Source: Silene latifolia (taxonomy: Eukaryota; Streptophyta; Magnoliopsida; Caryophyllales; Caryophyllaceae). From it: 64,000 nucleotides of DNA. The notes below the pieces were generated by a model. The model made no database searches, had not been told where the DNA came from, and was given only the letters and a program-made list of their open reading frames with translations. Location of the stretch: positions 36,333,469 to 36,397,468 of the forward strand of contig NC_133538.1 in assembly GCF_048544455.1 (NCBI RefSeq). The letters are read 5' to 3'. Below, in pieces: positions 23,307 through 35,644 of this stretch (positions within the stretch are counted from its first letter, which is position 1; each line of letters opens with the position of its first letter). Both the position numbers and the translations under genes were made by a program.

Positions 23307-24877
23307 ATGAATTCCCTGTTTGGGACCATGAAGGGATGGGCGACAGAATTCAAGGGTTTAGAAATCCAAAATCTGAATGCGGCGAGAATTCAACAAATTA
23401 TTTTCCTGAGGCAAGTCATGATTCAACCCGCATTTCTTAAAGAGTGCCTGAGAGTGTGGGATCCCGAGCATCATGTCTTTGCTTTTCCGGAGGGAGAAAT
23501 CTGTCCCCTTCCTGAAGAATTTACCGTCTTGGGAGGATGGAGGACCACGCAAGAGCCTGTGGTTCCCGACTTTGTGTCCAACTGGACCCGAAAATACCGC
23601 GAATATCTAAACTTGTCGCGTGATAAAGCTCGTACCATCGTCGATGGTGGAAAGGTGGACCTGCTTGCGCTAGTGCATAGATTTCGGCGTGCGAATGACC
23701 CAGATATACCGATCATTTATCGCCGTCGCGCCTTTGGCCTCATTCTATTGCATCTTTATTGTTTCGAGGGGGCGATAGAAATTCCATCTTATCGCGGCCA
23801 AGCTAGACTAATCCGAGTCGTGGAGCAAATGGAGAATGGTGCTAATCCTGCATGGATTATACTAGCTGAGACTATTAAAAGCTTGGATGCACAAAAAGCC
23901 AATCCGGATGCTGTATTCATGGGATCAACCCGCCTACTGTAAGTTTGTCTTTCTTCTCTTTTTTCCTCTTTTTTCTCTTTTCTTCGTCTCTTTTTTTTTT
24001 GTCTCTTTTTCTCTTCTTTTTTCGTCCATTTTCTTTTTTTCTTCGTCTCTTTTTCTTTTTTTTCGTTTTTTTTTTTTCTTTTTTGACCTGCCTTTTTCTG
24101 GCTGTCTAACAGGTATGGCTCAGCGAGCGTCTTGGTTTGATTGATCCGCCGTTGAAACCAGAAGATTATCATGTCAGAAGTCTCACTAATCGGCGACGGC
24201 GCTACGATTCGAGCAAGGATCCGATTCGGCGAAATATCTTGATTAGCGGAACAGGGTCTCACATTCGCTGGTCCTTACCATGGCTTCATTTGAGCTCACT
24301 TACCGGGCTCGCAGATACTGATCATACACGGTATGTCACTTTGTTGGGCTTGGATCACCCTGTCTATTTTTACCCGGACCGAGTGCTTCGCCAATTCGGT
24401 CGTCAACAAATTGTCCCTGCGACGGAGGCTTCGCGAGGTCCTGCTTTTGTTATTTCTCAGGGTAGATGTCATACTTGGCTCCACGCGTGGCGCCGAAGGA
24501 CCGTGTGGCGCATTCCCGAGCCACGCGAGTCTACTTGGGTTTCTCCTTCATATCTCAAATGGACTACAGAACCGGGCCTTAAAGCAAGGAAGAAACTACA
24601 GAAAGATGATGCCATTGATCGGGAGAAGCATGACAGGGGGTTAAAAAATCGACAATTCTTTACTGGGTCGATTCCGGGCCCGACTGAGACCGAGACTAGG
24701 CCTGACGAGAACCCTAGGGCTAAACCTGGTGCTCCTAGCGTGTGGGACCGACTGGGTACTACAAGTGGTGACGTTCCGACACTTGCAGAGAGACTTGGCC
24801 CTCGACCAAGCGTAAAAGAGAGATTGGGCCCGCGAGAAGACAGCGTGGTCCCCCGAAGAAACGGACAAGAAGTATGA
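23307..24877 (+). CDS. Antisense extra ORF of the Tat/Ogre-type element (plant mobile domain/DUF7745-like)
   Basis: Two long open blocks on the + strand, roughly 23307–23940 and 24115–24877, run antisense to gag–pol between integrase and the 3' LTR. A ~170-bp extremely T-rich spacer with intron-like borders separates them, so the unit may be spliced. The first block has a motif set (FLRQVMIQPAFLKECLRVWD, FPEGEICPLPEEFTVLGGW) that resembles plant mobile-domain/DUF7745 proteins: a Trp-Asp-Pro followed by a hydrophobic 'LPEEFTVLGG' element. The tail of the second block is basic and proline-rich. Extra antisense frames are known in Tat-lineage elements; their function is not established. A TATA box lies upstream and AATAAA downstream. 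The family assignment is from memory of motifs and is tentative. Confidence 0.6.
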
Positions 24878-25025
24878 TGGGTGAGACATCGTCTCGTAGT
24901 GACGGGACACGCGACCCAACTAAAGATAGGTGGTAGTTACGACTCTATTATTTAGTATTACTATTATGCTTTTATTTGCTTTCCTGTTAGTTTGATTTGT
25001 AATGGGTGTCGCCCGGATTTATCAA

Positions 25026-25031
25026 AATAAA
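25026..25031 (+). terminator. AATAAA poly(A) signal after the antisense reading frame
   Basis: AATAAA occurs about 150 bp after the end of the antisense frame at 24877, in a T-rich context on the same strand. Bases 24878–25326 hold no other gene. Confidence 0.45.
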
Positions 25032-25326
25032 AGACACGTATTATTTATTAGAAATCCTCAGTTTCTGCATTGAATATTTCATTTTTATTGTCGTTGTACC
25101 CTTTTCAAGGGTTGCCTACGTATCTGCTTTTCAACAGAATCAAACCGAGGTCATAGTTCTCTCATAAAACATTTCAGGCAGTGGCAACAAATGCCAAACT
25201 TAAAACTTATTCAAATACATCACAATTCAAGTGTTATTTCATAACTTTGAGGGTGAGGTCTTAAGGATAGTACTTCTTCAACTGATCCAGTTCGTTGGAT
25301 TCGAGAAATCATTTCCATCCAAATCA

Positions 25327-26450
25327 TCAAACGTCCGCGCCTCCTGTGAGTATCTTCTTCACGAGATAAGGACCGGGCCAATTAGGCTTAAACTTCCCTC
25401 TTGGATCGACCGGTAATAGAGCCCTTACTGATTTGAGAACTAAATCGCCTTCATTAATTCCCCTGGGCTTCACCTTCTTGTTAAAAGCCCGCTCTATCCT
25501 TTTCTGATAGAGCTGAACATGATACAACGCATTCAAACGACGCTCATCAAGCAACACCAACGAATCATATCTGGCTTGGACCCAATCCGCTTCCGGGACC
25601 TGGCTTTCGAGCAAGATGCGTAGGGAGGGTACTTCCGATTCGATCGGTTGTCTTGCTTCCATCCCGTAAACTAGATAGTACGGGGTTGCCCCTGTGGTTT
25701 CGATGGATGTTCTATATCCCCACAACGCGAAGGGTATCTTCTCCGGCCACTCCTTGTAATTGTCAGACATCTTTCTCAATATAGTAGCCACCGTTTTGTT
25801 AGCGGCCTCCACTGCTCCATTTGTCTGAGGTCGATATGGGGATGACTTATGATGCTTGATTCTATACTTTTCAAGTATAACGGCTGTCTCAGCTTGAAAG
25901 TGAGTTCCATGATCACTGATGAACTCGTGCGGCACTCATTCGTCACAAATGATGTCATTCTGAATAAACTTGGCTACTTGCTTCGCATTTAGCACTTTGT
26001 AAGACTTGGCCTCTACCCACTTGGTAAAGTAATCAATAGCGACTAGGATATAACAATGCCTTCCTGTTCCAGAAGGGTTTACTTTTCCGATGATGTCGAT
26101 TCCCCAGGTTGAGAAAGGCCAAGGTGACGTCATGGTGTATAGCATAGAAGGTGGTACATGTTGAATATTCGCAAATATTTGGCAATTGTGACAATGCCGG
26201 ACATATCTGCGACAATCTGTCTCCATTGTTGTCCAATAGTATCCTAACCTCATGATCTTCCGAACTAGCATGTGGGAGTTCATATGCGGCCCACATTCCC
26301 CGTTGTGGACTTCTTCCATGACCTTTTCTGACGTTGTCTTGTCGACGCATCGCAACAGGACACCCCCGTCTTTGTCTTCTTATACAATTGTCCATCGTTA
26401 GTTTTAACGAATTGGGCGGATAACATTCGCAATGCACGCTTTCCACGTGT
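25327..26450 (-). pseudogene. Integrase region of the Tat/Ogre-type element
   Basis: The zinc-binding part (H…H…C-HNC) lies near 26170–26290, the first catalytic motif WGIDIIGK near 26085–26110, the second motif FISDHGTHF near 25900–25925, and the glutamate region (PQTNGAVEAANK) near 25790–25835. The YRTSxETTGATPYxLVYGMEA stretch near 25660–25720 is typical of the Tat group. The integrase inserts the DNA copy into chromosomes. The region is broken and treated as a fossil. Confidence 0.9.
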
Positions 26451-26559
26451 ATCGAGGTCTGCAGGGTATTCTCCTGCTTCTTTGAATCTCACAATGGATG
26501 CATACCAAGGTTCGGCTTCGCTTTCCTCGGCATCATCGACAGCATTTACATAAGCTGGT

Positions 26560-26960
26560 GAAGACCTTCGTTCGACACACAATGGCATGCTATCCATATG
26601 ATCAGGGATGTTTATCAATGCTGCCAGTTTTGACAGTGTGTCAGCGAACTGATTTTCCTCCCTTGGGAGGTACACATATCGCACCTCTTCGAAGAGTTTT
26701 TCTAGCTCTTCTATCTTAGCCCGGTAGGGTGCCAGGCTGCTACTTTTGATCTTCCATGACTCCGTCACTTGATTGATGACCAAGGAGGAATCCCCGTGTA
26801 CTGTCAACTTCATGACTCCTAACTTGTTAGTGCTCTGCAAACCAAGTAGGCATGCTTCGTATTCCGCGGCGTTATTTGTGACGGCGAAGTCCAATTTGAT
26901 CGAAACTGGTACGTGCTCTCCTCTCGGTGAAATGATAAGGATACCTATTCCGCATCCCAT
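26560..26960 (-). pseudogene. Second (archaeal-type) RNase H of the Tat lineage
   Basis: The motifs GIGILIISPRGE, NNAAEYEACLLGL, VHGDSSLVINQV and REENQFADTLSKLA form an archaeal-type RNase H fold distinct from the retroviral RNase H next to RT. Plant Tat/Ogre elements are known to carry this extra domain between the original RNase H and integrase. Its presence here is the strongest lineage marker. Confidence 0.85.
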
Positions 26961-27079
26961 GTTATTCGAAGCCCCATCGAAATATAGATCCCATACATCA
27001 TCTTCGACATGGACAATATCCTCATCCGGGAACGACCAAGTGTCAACAATGTCGCTTTCTTCGACGGATTATCGGCCAG

Positions 27080-28150
27080 AAATCGGCAACGACCTTTCCT
27101 TTTATCGCTTTCAGCGACACATATTTGAGATCGAATTCCGATAGCATGAGGGTCCATCTTGACATTCTGCCGTTTAGCACCGGTTTTTCAAACAAGTACT
27201 TGATGGGGTCTATTCTGGAATATATACTCACACTGTAGCTGAGCATATAGTGACGTAGCTTCTTCGTTGCCCAGACTAAAGCTAGGCATGTCTTTTCTAA
27301 TGTTGTATACTTTGATTCATACTCCAAGAACTTTTTACTAAGGTAGTAAATTGCTCTTTCTTCTTTGTCAACGGTTTGTGCCAGCATTGCTCCCATCGCG
27401 GTATCTGTAACTGTTAAATACAGTGATAAAGGCGAGCCGGCTACAGGCGGACTGAGAACTGGCGGAGAAGATAACACTTCCTTTATCTTGTCAAACGCGG
27501 CTTGGCATTGGTCATCCCACATAATATGCTCCCGAACTTTCAATTTCTTAAAAATTGGTTCGCAGATCATAGTTAATTTTGAGACGAAACGGCTTATGTA
27601 TTGCACTCGGCCTAAGAAACCTCGAATTTCTTTCTCGGTTTTAGGATGGGGCATTTCCATAATGGCTTTAATCTTTGATGGGTTGATTTCGATGCCACGG
27701 TGGCTAACGATATGACCCAAAAGCTTGCCAGAGGTGACCCCGAACGCGCACTTCTGTGGGTTTAATCTCATATTATACTTTCTCAACCTCTCGAAGAATT
27801 TTCGTAATGCCATTAAATGGTTATTACGTTCCTTCGATTTTACGATCATGTCATCGACGTAGACCTCTACTTCCTTATGAATCATATCATGCAACAACGT
27901 CGTTGCTGTTCTCTGGTAAGTCGCACCTGCATTTATTAATCCAAACGGCATCACTGTGTAGCAATAAGTGCCCCATGGTGTTGTGAAAGCAGTCTTGTGC
28001 TCTGCGATTTCCCTATCAATACCCGGCATATCTTTGTAGGACCAAGCAAATACATCTTTGAATTCATTCAACAATTCAACAAACCCCTTCCTTTCTGCGG
28101 GATCTAAGGTTGTTCCTATATTAAGCTCCTGAGGTTCTAAGGTAGTCCCC
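27080..28150 (-). pseudogene. Reverse transcriptase and retroviral RNase H of the Tat/Ogre-type element
   Basis: RT shows CYTVMPFGLINAGATYQR near 27930–27980 and the catalytic YVDDMIVKS near 27840–27870, then the connection segment with FLGRVQYISRFV near 27590–27625. RNase H follows with LYLTVTDTAMGA near 27390–27425 and later IYYLSKKF. Upstream, at about 28180–28280, an acidic Glu-rich linker is typical of the lineage. The region is broken. Confidence 0.9.
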
Positions 28151-28449
28151 ATATTAATGAACGGTATCTTCGATTCACAGAGCTTCTTTGGTCGTATTCT
28201 TCCAACCCTTTTACTAACTGGGGAGGCGGTTCCACCTCCTCCTCTTCTTCTTCTACCTGTCTATCCTCGACCTCATTCTCAACGTTATTAAAACAATCAA
28301 TTGAATCGCAATATAAATGAGACAAGTCGTAAGCAAACTGATTCATCTTATTATTGATTTGAAATCTGCGCAAATTGCGTTAGCATTTGGGCCAACCGAT
28401 CGAGGTCGGTGGCGAGATAGGAGCGATTCGGGACAGCCCCGAATACCAG

Positions 28450-31400
28450 CACTAGGGGAGGTACGGAAAAGGAAAGATCTGGGAAGGGGTATCTTCGACA
28501 CCTAAAACCCTAGACTTAGCCTTAGGACTTATGTCAGACTCAGACTCGGACTCAGACTCAGACTCAGAATCGTCATCAGGCTTGAACATTTGCCCTTCTC
28601 CAATGGTCATCTTGAAAAGCGAACCCTTGTTGTCGGTCCATTTCATGGTTTTCCGCCATCCAGATGTATTCCTCTGAGGATCTACATCAGTAATGAGGGT
28701 AGATGGATCGAAACGATCACTCCTTATGATCATGTTTACCAAGACTTCGTTTGGTATTTCCGGCTTCTTTTCCTCTCCAAAGAGGAGACCCATAGCTTTC
28801 CCATCTTCGATCGGAACATACTCCTTCTTTATTCTAGCTACTGCCATAATGTCTTCGGGAATATAGAAATAATCACGGAATACTTCGATTCCGGGGACCA
28901 GCTTGTTGGCCTTTGAGTTGAACAATGGTTCGGGGAAGTCTAAACTCGACATTTCCTCCCCGGCTATCACAAAGTGGCCGTTTAGAGTTAGCAAGTACGG
29001 CCCCATCTTTATTTCTCGGTCTTCGATCGAGACTCTCTTTCTCAGGGAGTCTTCTTTAGTTGGCTCATACCCAAGCCCGTATCTTGTCCCCTTAGGCACT
29101 GGCGACTTCAATTGAAATGCATTTTCCCTTCGGGGGTACATGGAGTACCCGAAGTACTTTCCGGTCTTGAAGATTGTTTTACAAACACGGCTTCCCGTAT
29201 ATAAGTCCATATTCGGTGCCTCGAAAGTGGACTCAATTGCGTTTACTACCTCAAAACCACAAGACTCCAAGGCGGTATTATCAGTTTGCACTTCGGAAGT
29301 AACATCTCCTCCCATCACAATTATAGGAGTAGCATCGATGGTCACTACCTCTCCCTTGAGAGGGATTTTAATCTTGCGATGGAGGGTAGAAGACACGGCT
29401 CCAGCTGTGTGAATCCATGGTCTCCCGAGCAAAATGTTGATAGATGAGGCAACATCTATCACTTGGAAATTGACTTTGCGCTCCACCTTTCCCACATTCA
29501 CGCTTAAAGTGACGAGTCCGGACACTTGACGCACTGTGCCATCGAAAGCCCGAACCGTTTGCGTAGTGGGTGCGAAGTCGCTTTTCTCGAATCCCAAAAT
29601 GAAAGCGGTCCGTAGTGGGAGAACATTAACTGCAGACCCGTCATCGACCAGGGTCATTGGGAGTCTCTTATGACGGCATTCTACCGTGATGTACATAGCG
29701 AGACAATGTTGTGGCCCAAATGAGGGCAGGTCTTCATCAGAAAAAGTTACGGCATTAGTGAGCCGAGGTTGGTTTTGAGCAACAAATGAGACCACGTCAT
29801 CTTGAGTAGTGTGCGGTGACACGGTCATATTCATTAAGGCTTGAAGCAGAGCTTGTCGGTGTTCAAACGAGCTCAACATTAACTCCCAGATGGAGATATC
29901 TGCCTTAGTCTTTTGTAACTGCTTGATGAGGGAGGCCTCTGAGGTCGACCCTTCACCAAGAGCCTGGACTGAGGTGGCCTCCTTGGTGGGTGTCTTACTT
30001 AGGCTGTTCTCCAAAGATAGAGATATGGTTTGCCTTCTCGACACGATAGGGACGTCCCGATCGAGTCAAATGATTAGATTCGAGGACATCTTTCCTCAAT
30101 TTAGAAATTTCTGCCTGAGTTCGGGGAATAATCGCACCTTCGGTGAGATAGATATCGTCTTCATCGTCAGCCCAGACCCCATTAATTTCATTCTCGCTTC
30201 GGAGAATGTATGGTGTGCAATCGATAGCAAAATCCCCAATTCGAACTTCGTTCTTAGCTTGAGGGATATACTCAGAGCAGCTTACATAGACCTTCCCCAT
30301 GAAAAACCCAGTGAGACGGCAGATGGGTTGGATTAAGTGAGATACATCGGTATTGTCTTCGACGAATACTGTATTGGCATGGTCGCCAAAAGGATTGTTC
30401 AGGTTGTTAGGTCGGACGGTGGGGATGGGGAGCGACCCATTCTCGATCATGTCTTGGATTTCATGTTTAAGACGGTAATAATTTTTGGTATCATGACCTT
30501 TTCCTTGATGATAACCACAGTAGGCGTTGGGCTTATACCATTTACCCTGTCGATCCGCAGGCGGGTCCGGAGTTGGACCAATTGGGTTCAGTTTCCCTTG
30601 GGCCGAGAGCCTTTGGAGGGCGTATGCATAGGTACACCCGATGTCAGTGAACGCTCTTGGCCCATGGCGTTGCGATCCCTTAGGAGCTCCTCCCAAAAGA
30701 CCGATGGCTTGGATATGATTGGCAGAACTAGATGCCTTAGCTTTGGAAGAGGAGGCACCTTGATACCCTTTTGGCTTTTCAGCCTCAGCAGAACGAACGT
30801 CGTCCTCAATTTTTCTTCCGACTCGAATAAGGTTTTTGAATGAGCCGAAATGTTGATATTTGATAGCGTCACGGTAGACAGGTCGAAGATTTTTGATGAA
30901 CTTATCTACTATTTCAGTCTCCTCTGGCCTTTTGGCCAACTTCACGCTTTCAAATAGCGCCGGTGGTTGAGGAATTCAGTAAATCCCTCCTTATCCTTCT
31001 ATGTCATCACCTCGAGTGTGCGCACAGTAGTCTGAATCTCAGCATTATCAGCAAAGTGTTTGCAGAACTCCACCGCTATATCTTAGAAAGTGGGGAAATT
31101 CTTAAGCTCAAGGCTGTAGAACCACGCCTTCGGGTGTTCTCCTAGGGATTGAGCAAAAATGTGGGGCAACATCTCGGCGGTACCCCTTTCAAATAAGGTA
31201 CTCCTTGTAGGAACGGATATGTTGTAATGGATCTTCCGTCCCTTTGAACTTTGGGATATCAGTTAGGACAAAATTGGTTGGTAGCTTGTCCTGGACCGGC
31301 ATGTACCCTCTGGCATTCTCATAATGCACATTTTCCCCTCGGGATAGCTTCAACTGTTCCTCTATTAGTCGGAACCTCTTTTCGAATTCAGTTTCCAGGG

Positions 31401-31470
31401 GCGGTGGTATGGGAGCTTCCACCGCGATCTTGGCTTCCACAGCCGTCGAGCGTTCCATCATTGCGACCAA
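28450..31470 (-). pseudogene. gag and protease region of the Tat/Ogre-type element
   Basis: Right to left: a gag start region (about 31470), gag core, a YCGYHQGKGHDTKNCxxL-like box near 30440–30520 (a CCHC-like knuckle usual in this group), and the protease motif LVDDGSAVNVLP near 29625–29660 with a hydrophobic ILLGRPWIH motif near 29400–29430. A run of Ser-Glu/Asp repeats lies near 28530–28570. The region is broken in a few places. Gag forms the particle, and the protease cuts the polyprotein. Confidence 0.85.
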
Positions 31471-32667
31471 AGTGTCGTTAATGCCTTCAAAGGTGCCTCT
31501 GCGGTAGTCATACTTCTTGTTTGTAGCGGCCTTTCTACAATAAAATCCCGAGCGAGTATCAGTTATCGAATCAAAATCCCCTGCACAAACAGGCTCGACT
31601 CATAACAACATGACGGACTCTATGCGACTCGATATTGGGCTTAGACCCGGAGAGCGAGCAATTGGGCCCCCTCGGTTTAGGTCATACACGACTAGGGACG
31701 GTTTTTCAAACCTAAAAACTGGCTATAACTTGACATGGATCCTACGGACGAACTATTCTGGCTCGTTGGAACGGGTCCTAACCGTGATACACACGTGGCT
31801 TGGGTTTTAGACTCAACGTGATCATGAATCCGACATGACAAACCCGTGTTCAAACCAGACATGGCTCTTGGGCTTTGTGACAAACGCCCTAGGTGGCCTA
31901 GTGGGGACGTTTTGGTGGACTGACTTGGACCAAATGGTTGACTTTCATGACTCAGACCCAAAGATCGGTTTAGGTGACTCACTTGACAAGTGTTCTAACC
32001 AAACAAAGGCTCACTCGAGCCTAAGGGTGGACTAGCTCGTCTATATCGAGCAAGCAAAAGCCCAACTCGACTAACCCGACCCCACTGACTCAAACTCTAT
32101 TCTAGGTTTGGGTTGGACCAGGATCTGATTCGTCGAAATTTGAAATCGAGAAGGATTGAATTGACTTTTAAAATGGGCAGCACTTCGGCTTGAAAGAAGG
32201 TTCAAAATTTCGAAATAGAGGGCCGAAATTTTCGAAAAGAAATGGACTTGAAAAAGAATCAAATTTTCGAAAGAAAAAGAAGATGGATTTGAAAATGCTA
32301 TTTTGAAAACATGACCCGGGATTCACATAGCATGTAATCATTCGCATTTTAGGGATGCAATGCATGAACTAGACTCTTCTAAGTCTCGGTCAGTCCTCTA
32401 AAATGGGTCTATGCTAGTGAAACCGCTTTGTCGGGGAGTCCACATACCGTCATATGCCCGTAGCAATATGCCTCGTATGCAGCTGCCTACCTCCACGGAA
32501 TCACCTTGATACTTAAATCGGACATAGTGGACATCAATATCCTCCCTTGGAATTAACCCAAGAGATTCTTTGGCCCGCCTAAAGTCTCGGGGGTTTATGC
32601 ATGATTAACATAAAAAAAAATGTGACAACAATCCTAATAGCCATCTTACACTTTTCAAATTTCACTG
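31471..32667 (-). other. 5' leader of the Tat/Ogre-type element
   Basis: This stretch lies between the primer site and gag. It has no coherent coding frame, which fits the long leaders of Tat/Ogre elements. Confidence 0.6.
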
Positions 32668-32685
32668 TCCCCAGCGGAGTCGCCA
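32668..32685 (-). other. Primer binding site of the Tat/Ogre-type element
   Basis: Read on the minus strand the site is tggcgactccgctgggga, 3 bases after the 5' LTR. This is the primer site common in Tat/Ogre elements, which I recall as matching tRNA-Arg; the tRNA identity was not checked here. Confidence 0.8.
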
Positions 32686-32688
32686 AAT

Positions 32689-35072
32689 TGTGGACCATGG
32701 AAAAACGCTCCACTCAAATGCTTTTTCAAAACATTTTTAATTTTAAAAGAGTCGCCACTAAATTTTTAAGTGGAATTTAGAAACCAATTTTAGAGATTTG
32801 AATTCGTGTGACTTTACGTGTTAGGAAGTTAATTTAATTTCATTAAAACAACACCCAACCCCGCCCGTTGCAATAACGGTCTCTACTAGGTGAAAGATGG
32901 CTATTTCGGAAAGATATCACATGCGTATGCAACCATTGAATTTAAATCCTATCATGCGAATTTCATTCTAAGTCGTTTAAAATGCATTTAACTTCGTCGA
33001 AGTGGTTTAGCATGTGAGGTTCATTGATTAAACTAGAAAAACACATCCAAAGAGAGGGATAGGAAGGCTTACGCTTAGCATAAGATGTATTAACAAACAT
33101 TAGTGGTTAACTCATACATACAATATAAATTATGAATAATGTGAATTAAATTCTAAAACATAAACTAATTAAACTAAGGATTAATCAAACAAAGTCAAAC
33201 AAGGAAGCAAATTAAAACACAAAACCTGGACAAACCCGTGCACTGCACGGATCTGAAATTTTCGAAATATGTCAGAATTGACCCGTGCACTGCGCGGGTT
33301 TTGAATTAATACATTGCTAATTACAAAATAAATACTAAATCAATGCAATAAATTACGAAAATCTACCTAAATTAAAATTACAAATTATAGGTCTGAAAAA
33401 TCATAAAAAATCAATTTTTATATGGTTAAAAATAAATACACATAAATTAAATAAACTCGATTTATTAAATTGCCCTATTCCAACACGAGGATATGTAAAT
33501 GAGACGGGGTGTACGACCGACCGATATGGCGGATTTATTTCCCATCTCAAGTCAACGCGGGTGCCGGAATGGTACTTTAACTCATACTCAAACTATTCTA
33601 GTTCGATATTGGTTAGACGATGTTAGACAATGGTTAGTAAATAAACAATAAAAAAACGAAATAAAAAGGAGAGAAGGGAGTTTTAATGCACCCTCAACCT
33701 ACATGTATCTTTGACACCGTCTTGGGTCGTAATCGATCGTAGATTTTATCTCGAGGGGCCGTCGTCGACGAAGACAATTGAAATTGAATTTTGAAATCAC
33801 GAAACAAACACGTTCAAAAGGCAGACTTGAGCAGCGATTTTCAATCGCTCACCACGACTTCGTTTCTCAACGATTTTTCAAACCGAAAGATTTTTTGGAA
33901 ACTAGAAAGACTGAATTTTGTGAATATGGAAACAAACCAAAAGCTTTAATGGGATTTGTGTACGAGAATCAAGGCCAAAGACCACGACAGAAACTCAAAA
34001 ACACGATTTGTGTCCCTATTTTCGAGCGGCTGTCACGGCTTTAGTTTAGGGTTTTTTTGGACGATTGATGGTTGTTATTTGCAGTATGTTGTGTGGAGAA
34101 CTTAGAGGAATGAATGTATGGTGAAGGGGGGGTATTTATAAGGAGTTTCGAAGGGTAGAAGTAAGGCAACAAGCAGTCGGGCCTGTTTCGCATAGCTGCT
34201 GTCCATCAGCTAATTCGTGGGGTTTTTAGGGTTCGTATGGGGGTTTTCTTGGTGGTTAAGCTAAGGTAATATGGGTAGGATACTAGGGTATGGTGTAGGG
34301 TTAATAGACACGGGTTTGGTAGCTGTTTGGAGCGGGTTTTGGGCTCGGGATTGAGCACGCAAAACAGGGGGGGCTGCTTGTGTTGCGGGCTGTTTGTGGA
34401 GTATTTGGGACAGGAATTGGATGGGTTTTGTGGTGTTCTAGGTGCTGGGTTGTTGTGGGTAATGTGGATCACGGGTGGGTGGTGATGGGTTGCGGGTTTG
34501 GACCAAGTTTGAGTCGGTTTAGAAGGGCTTTCGATGGGCTATACAAACACGGGTAAAGGAAGGAATTGGGCTGTGTTGGGGAGTGTTTAGGACGAGATTT
34601 GGGTGTGGATATGGGGGTTCGAACTGGGGTTGAATGGGTAGAGGCCTAGGTTGGTTAGTGTACTCGAGATTCGTGCCAACTCGTAAAGAAAACGGGCCCA
34701 AAAACCGAGCTAAAATCGAGCTCCAAAACGCGTGGTTGAAACGAGTTTTAAATTTTCAAATTCGGTTTTTCAAATCAAATAGCACATTTAAAATGAATGA
34801 TTTTTCAAATCAAAAAAAATATATTTTATTTTCAATAAAATAAAGTTAAGGAAATGAATTCAAATTAAAACAATAAAATGAATTCACTTAAAAAAGCTTT
34901 AATTTAAATATCATTTAAATTAATAAAATACTCCGTCGACAACGCTCATTCCACATCGTAAAACGAGCCCAAATAATGACAATGACAACTAAAGAATACG
35001 TGTGTCCTATCATCATCGGGTGTTTGTCGGGTTTTCTATAAATTCCAATATCGACAGATATGGGTATCTACA
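32689..35072 (-). repeat. 5' LTR of the Tat/Ogre-type element
   Basis: A 2,384-bp direct copy of 19460–21841, ending at the right-hand gaagg duplication. It is the promoter-bearing LTR for gag–pol because the element lies on the minus strand. The palindrome pair recurs here at about 33235–33250 and 33281–33299. Confidence 0.95.
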
Positions 35073-35077
35073 GAAGG

Positions 35078-35336
35078 ATATCAAACAGAGCCATTTATAA
35101 TGGCTAATCAGGCAAAGCAAGTATTTTATATTAAAGATCCGACTGATGAAAAGTGGTCCATTGTTCTTCATGGTAAAAAGAAGTTCATGGGTCAGGAAGG
35201 CATGGACGAAGTGGATGATGAGTTGCCTCCTTTTTCTTGTGGATTGCCTTTAGCCGTTGACGATGTAGATGATTTTTATCTACAAGATGATCATGCTGAA
35301 GGGTTATGGGTTGAACATCCAAAGACCAATATATAA
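35078..35336 (+). pseudogene. TNP2-type CACTA transposase, C-terminal part (DUF4216)
   Basis: This is the continuation of the transposase right of the gypsy insertion. The frame resumes after the duplicated gaagg with the DUF4216 hallmark (FIMANQAKQVFYIKDP…) followed by an acidic tail, ending at TAA 35336. Counting both sides without the inserted element gives 1,065 codons with the stop, in the normal range for plant TNP2. The second gene of the transposon starts 308 bp downstream on the same strand; that spacer (35337–35644) is AT-rich and holds no gene. Confidence 0.9.
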
Positions 35337-35644
35337 TACACTTGGATAATTAGAAGTTTTTCTTAATTATGCATCAACTCAGAAGTTGTAATGTGTATGC
35401 TTTCATGTAATTTTGCGAGTTGAATGTTATATAATCAGACTTCTTTATATATGTTCTTTATATATGTTGCTATAATTTGTGAATTTAATCTTATGTAGTC
35501 AAATGATAATGCTGATTATGCTACTGTGTGCATCACATAGGACTTTTTCCTAAATTATGCTACTGTCTCACTTCTATATATAATTATATTTATATAGTCG
35601 AATGATTATGCTGAAGGGATATTGTTTATGTTATGCAGGTTTCT

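Larger units (their letters stand above)
19460..35072 (-). mobile_element. Ty3/gypsy Tat/Ogre-lineage LTR retrotransposon, 15.6 kb
   Basis: LTRs at 19460–21841 and 32689–35072 are direct copies, and the 5-bp duplication gaagg (19455–19459, 35073–35077) marks the insertion. Primer site, gag, protease, RT, RNase H, a second RNase H and integrase run right to left, so the element lies on the minus strand. The dual RNase H, the large size and an extra antisense reading frame place it in the Tat/Ogre group. The coding part is broken in perhaps half a dozen places. By eye the LTRs differ at about 45 of 2,380 positions (near 2%), older than the Tekay-like copy but still recent. It inserted into the CACTA transposase gene. 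Confidence 0.95.

Noticed and set aside
23789-24262. Lysine/glutamate-rich minus-strand frame across the T-rich spacer
   Set aside because: The composition simply reflects the t/c-rich opposite strand; it is a shadow of the spacer.
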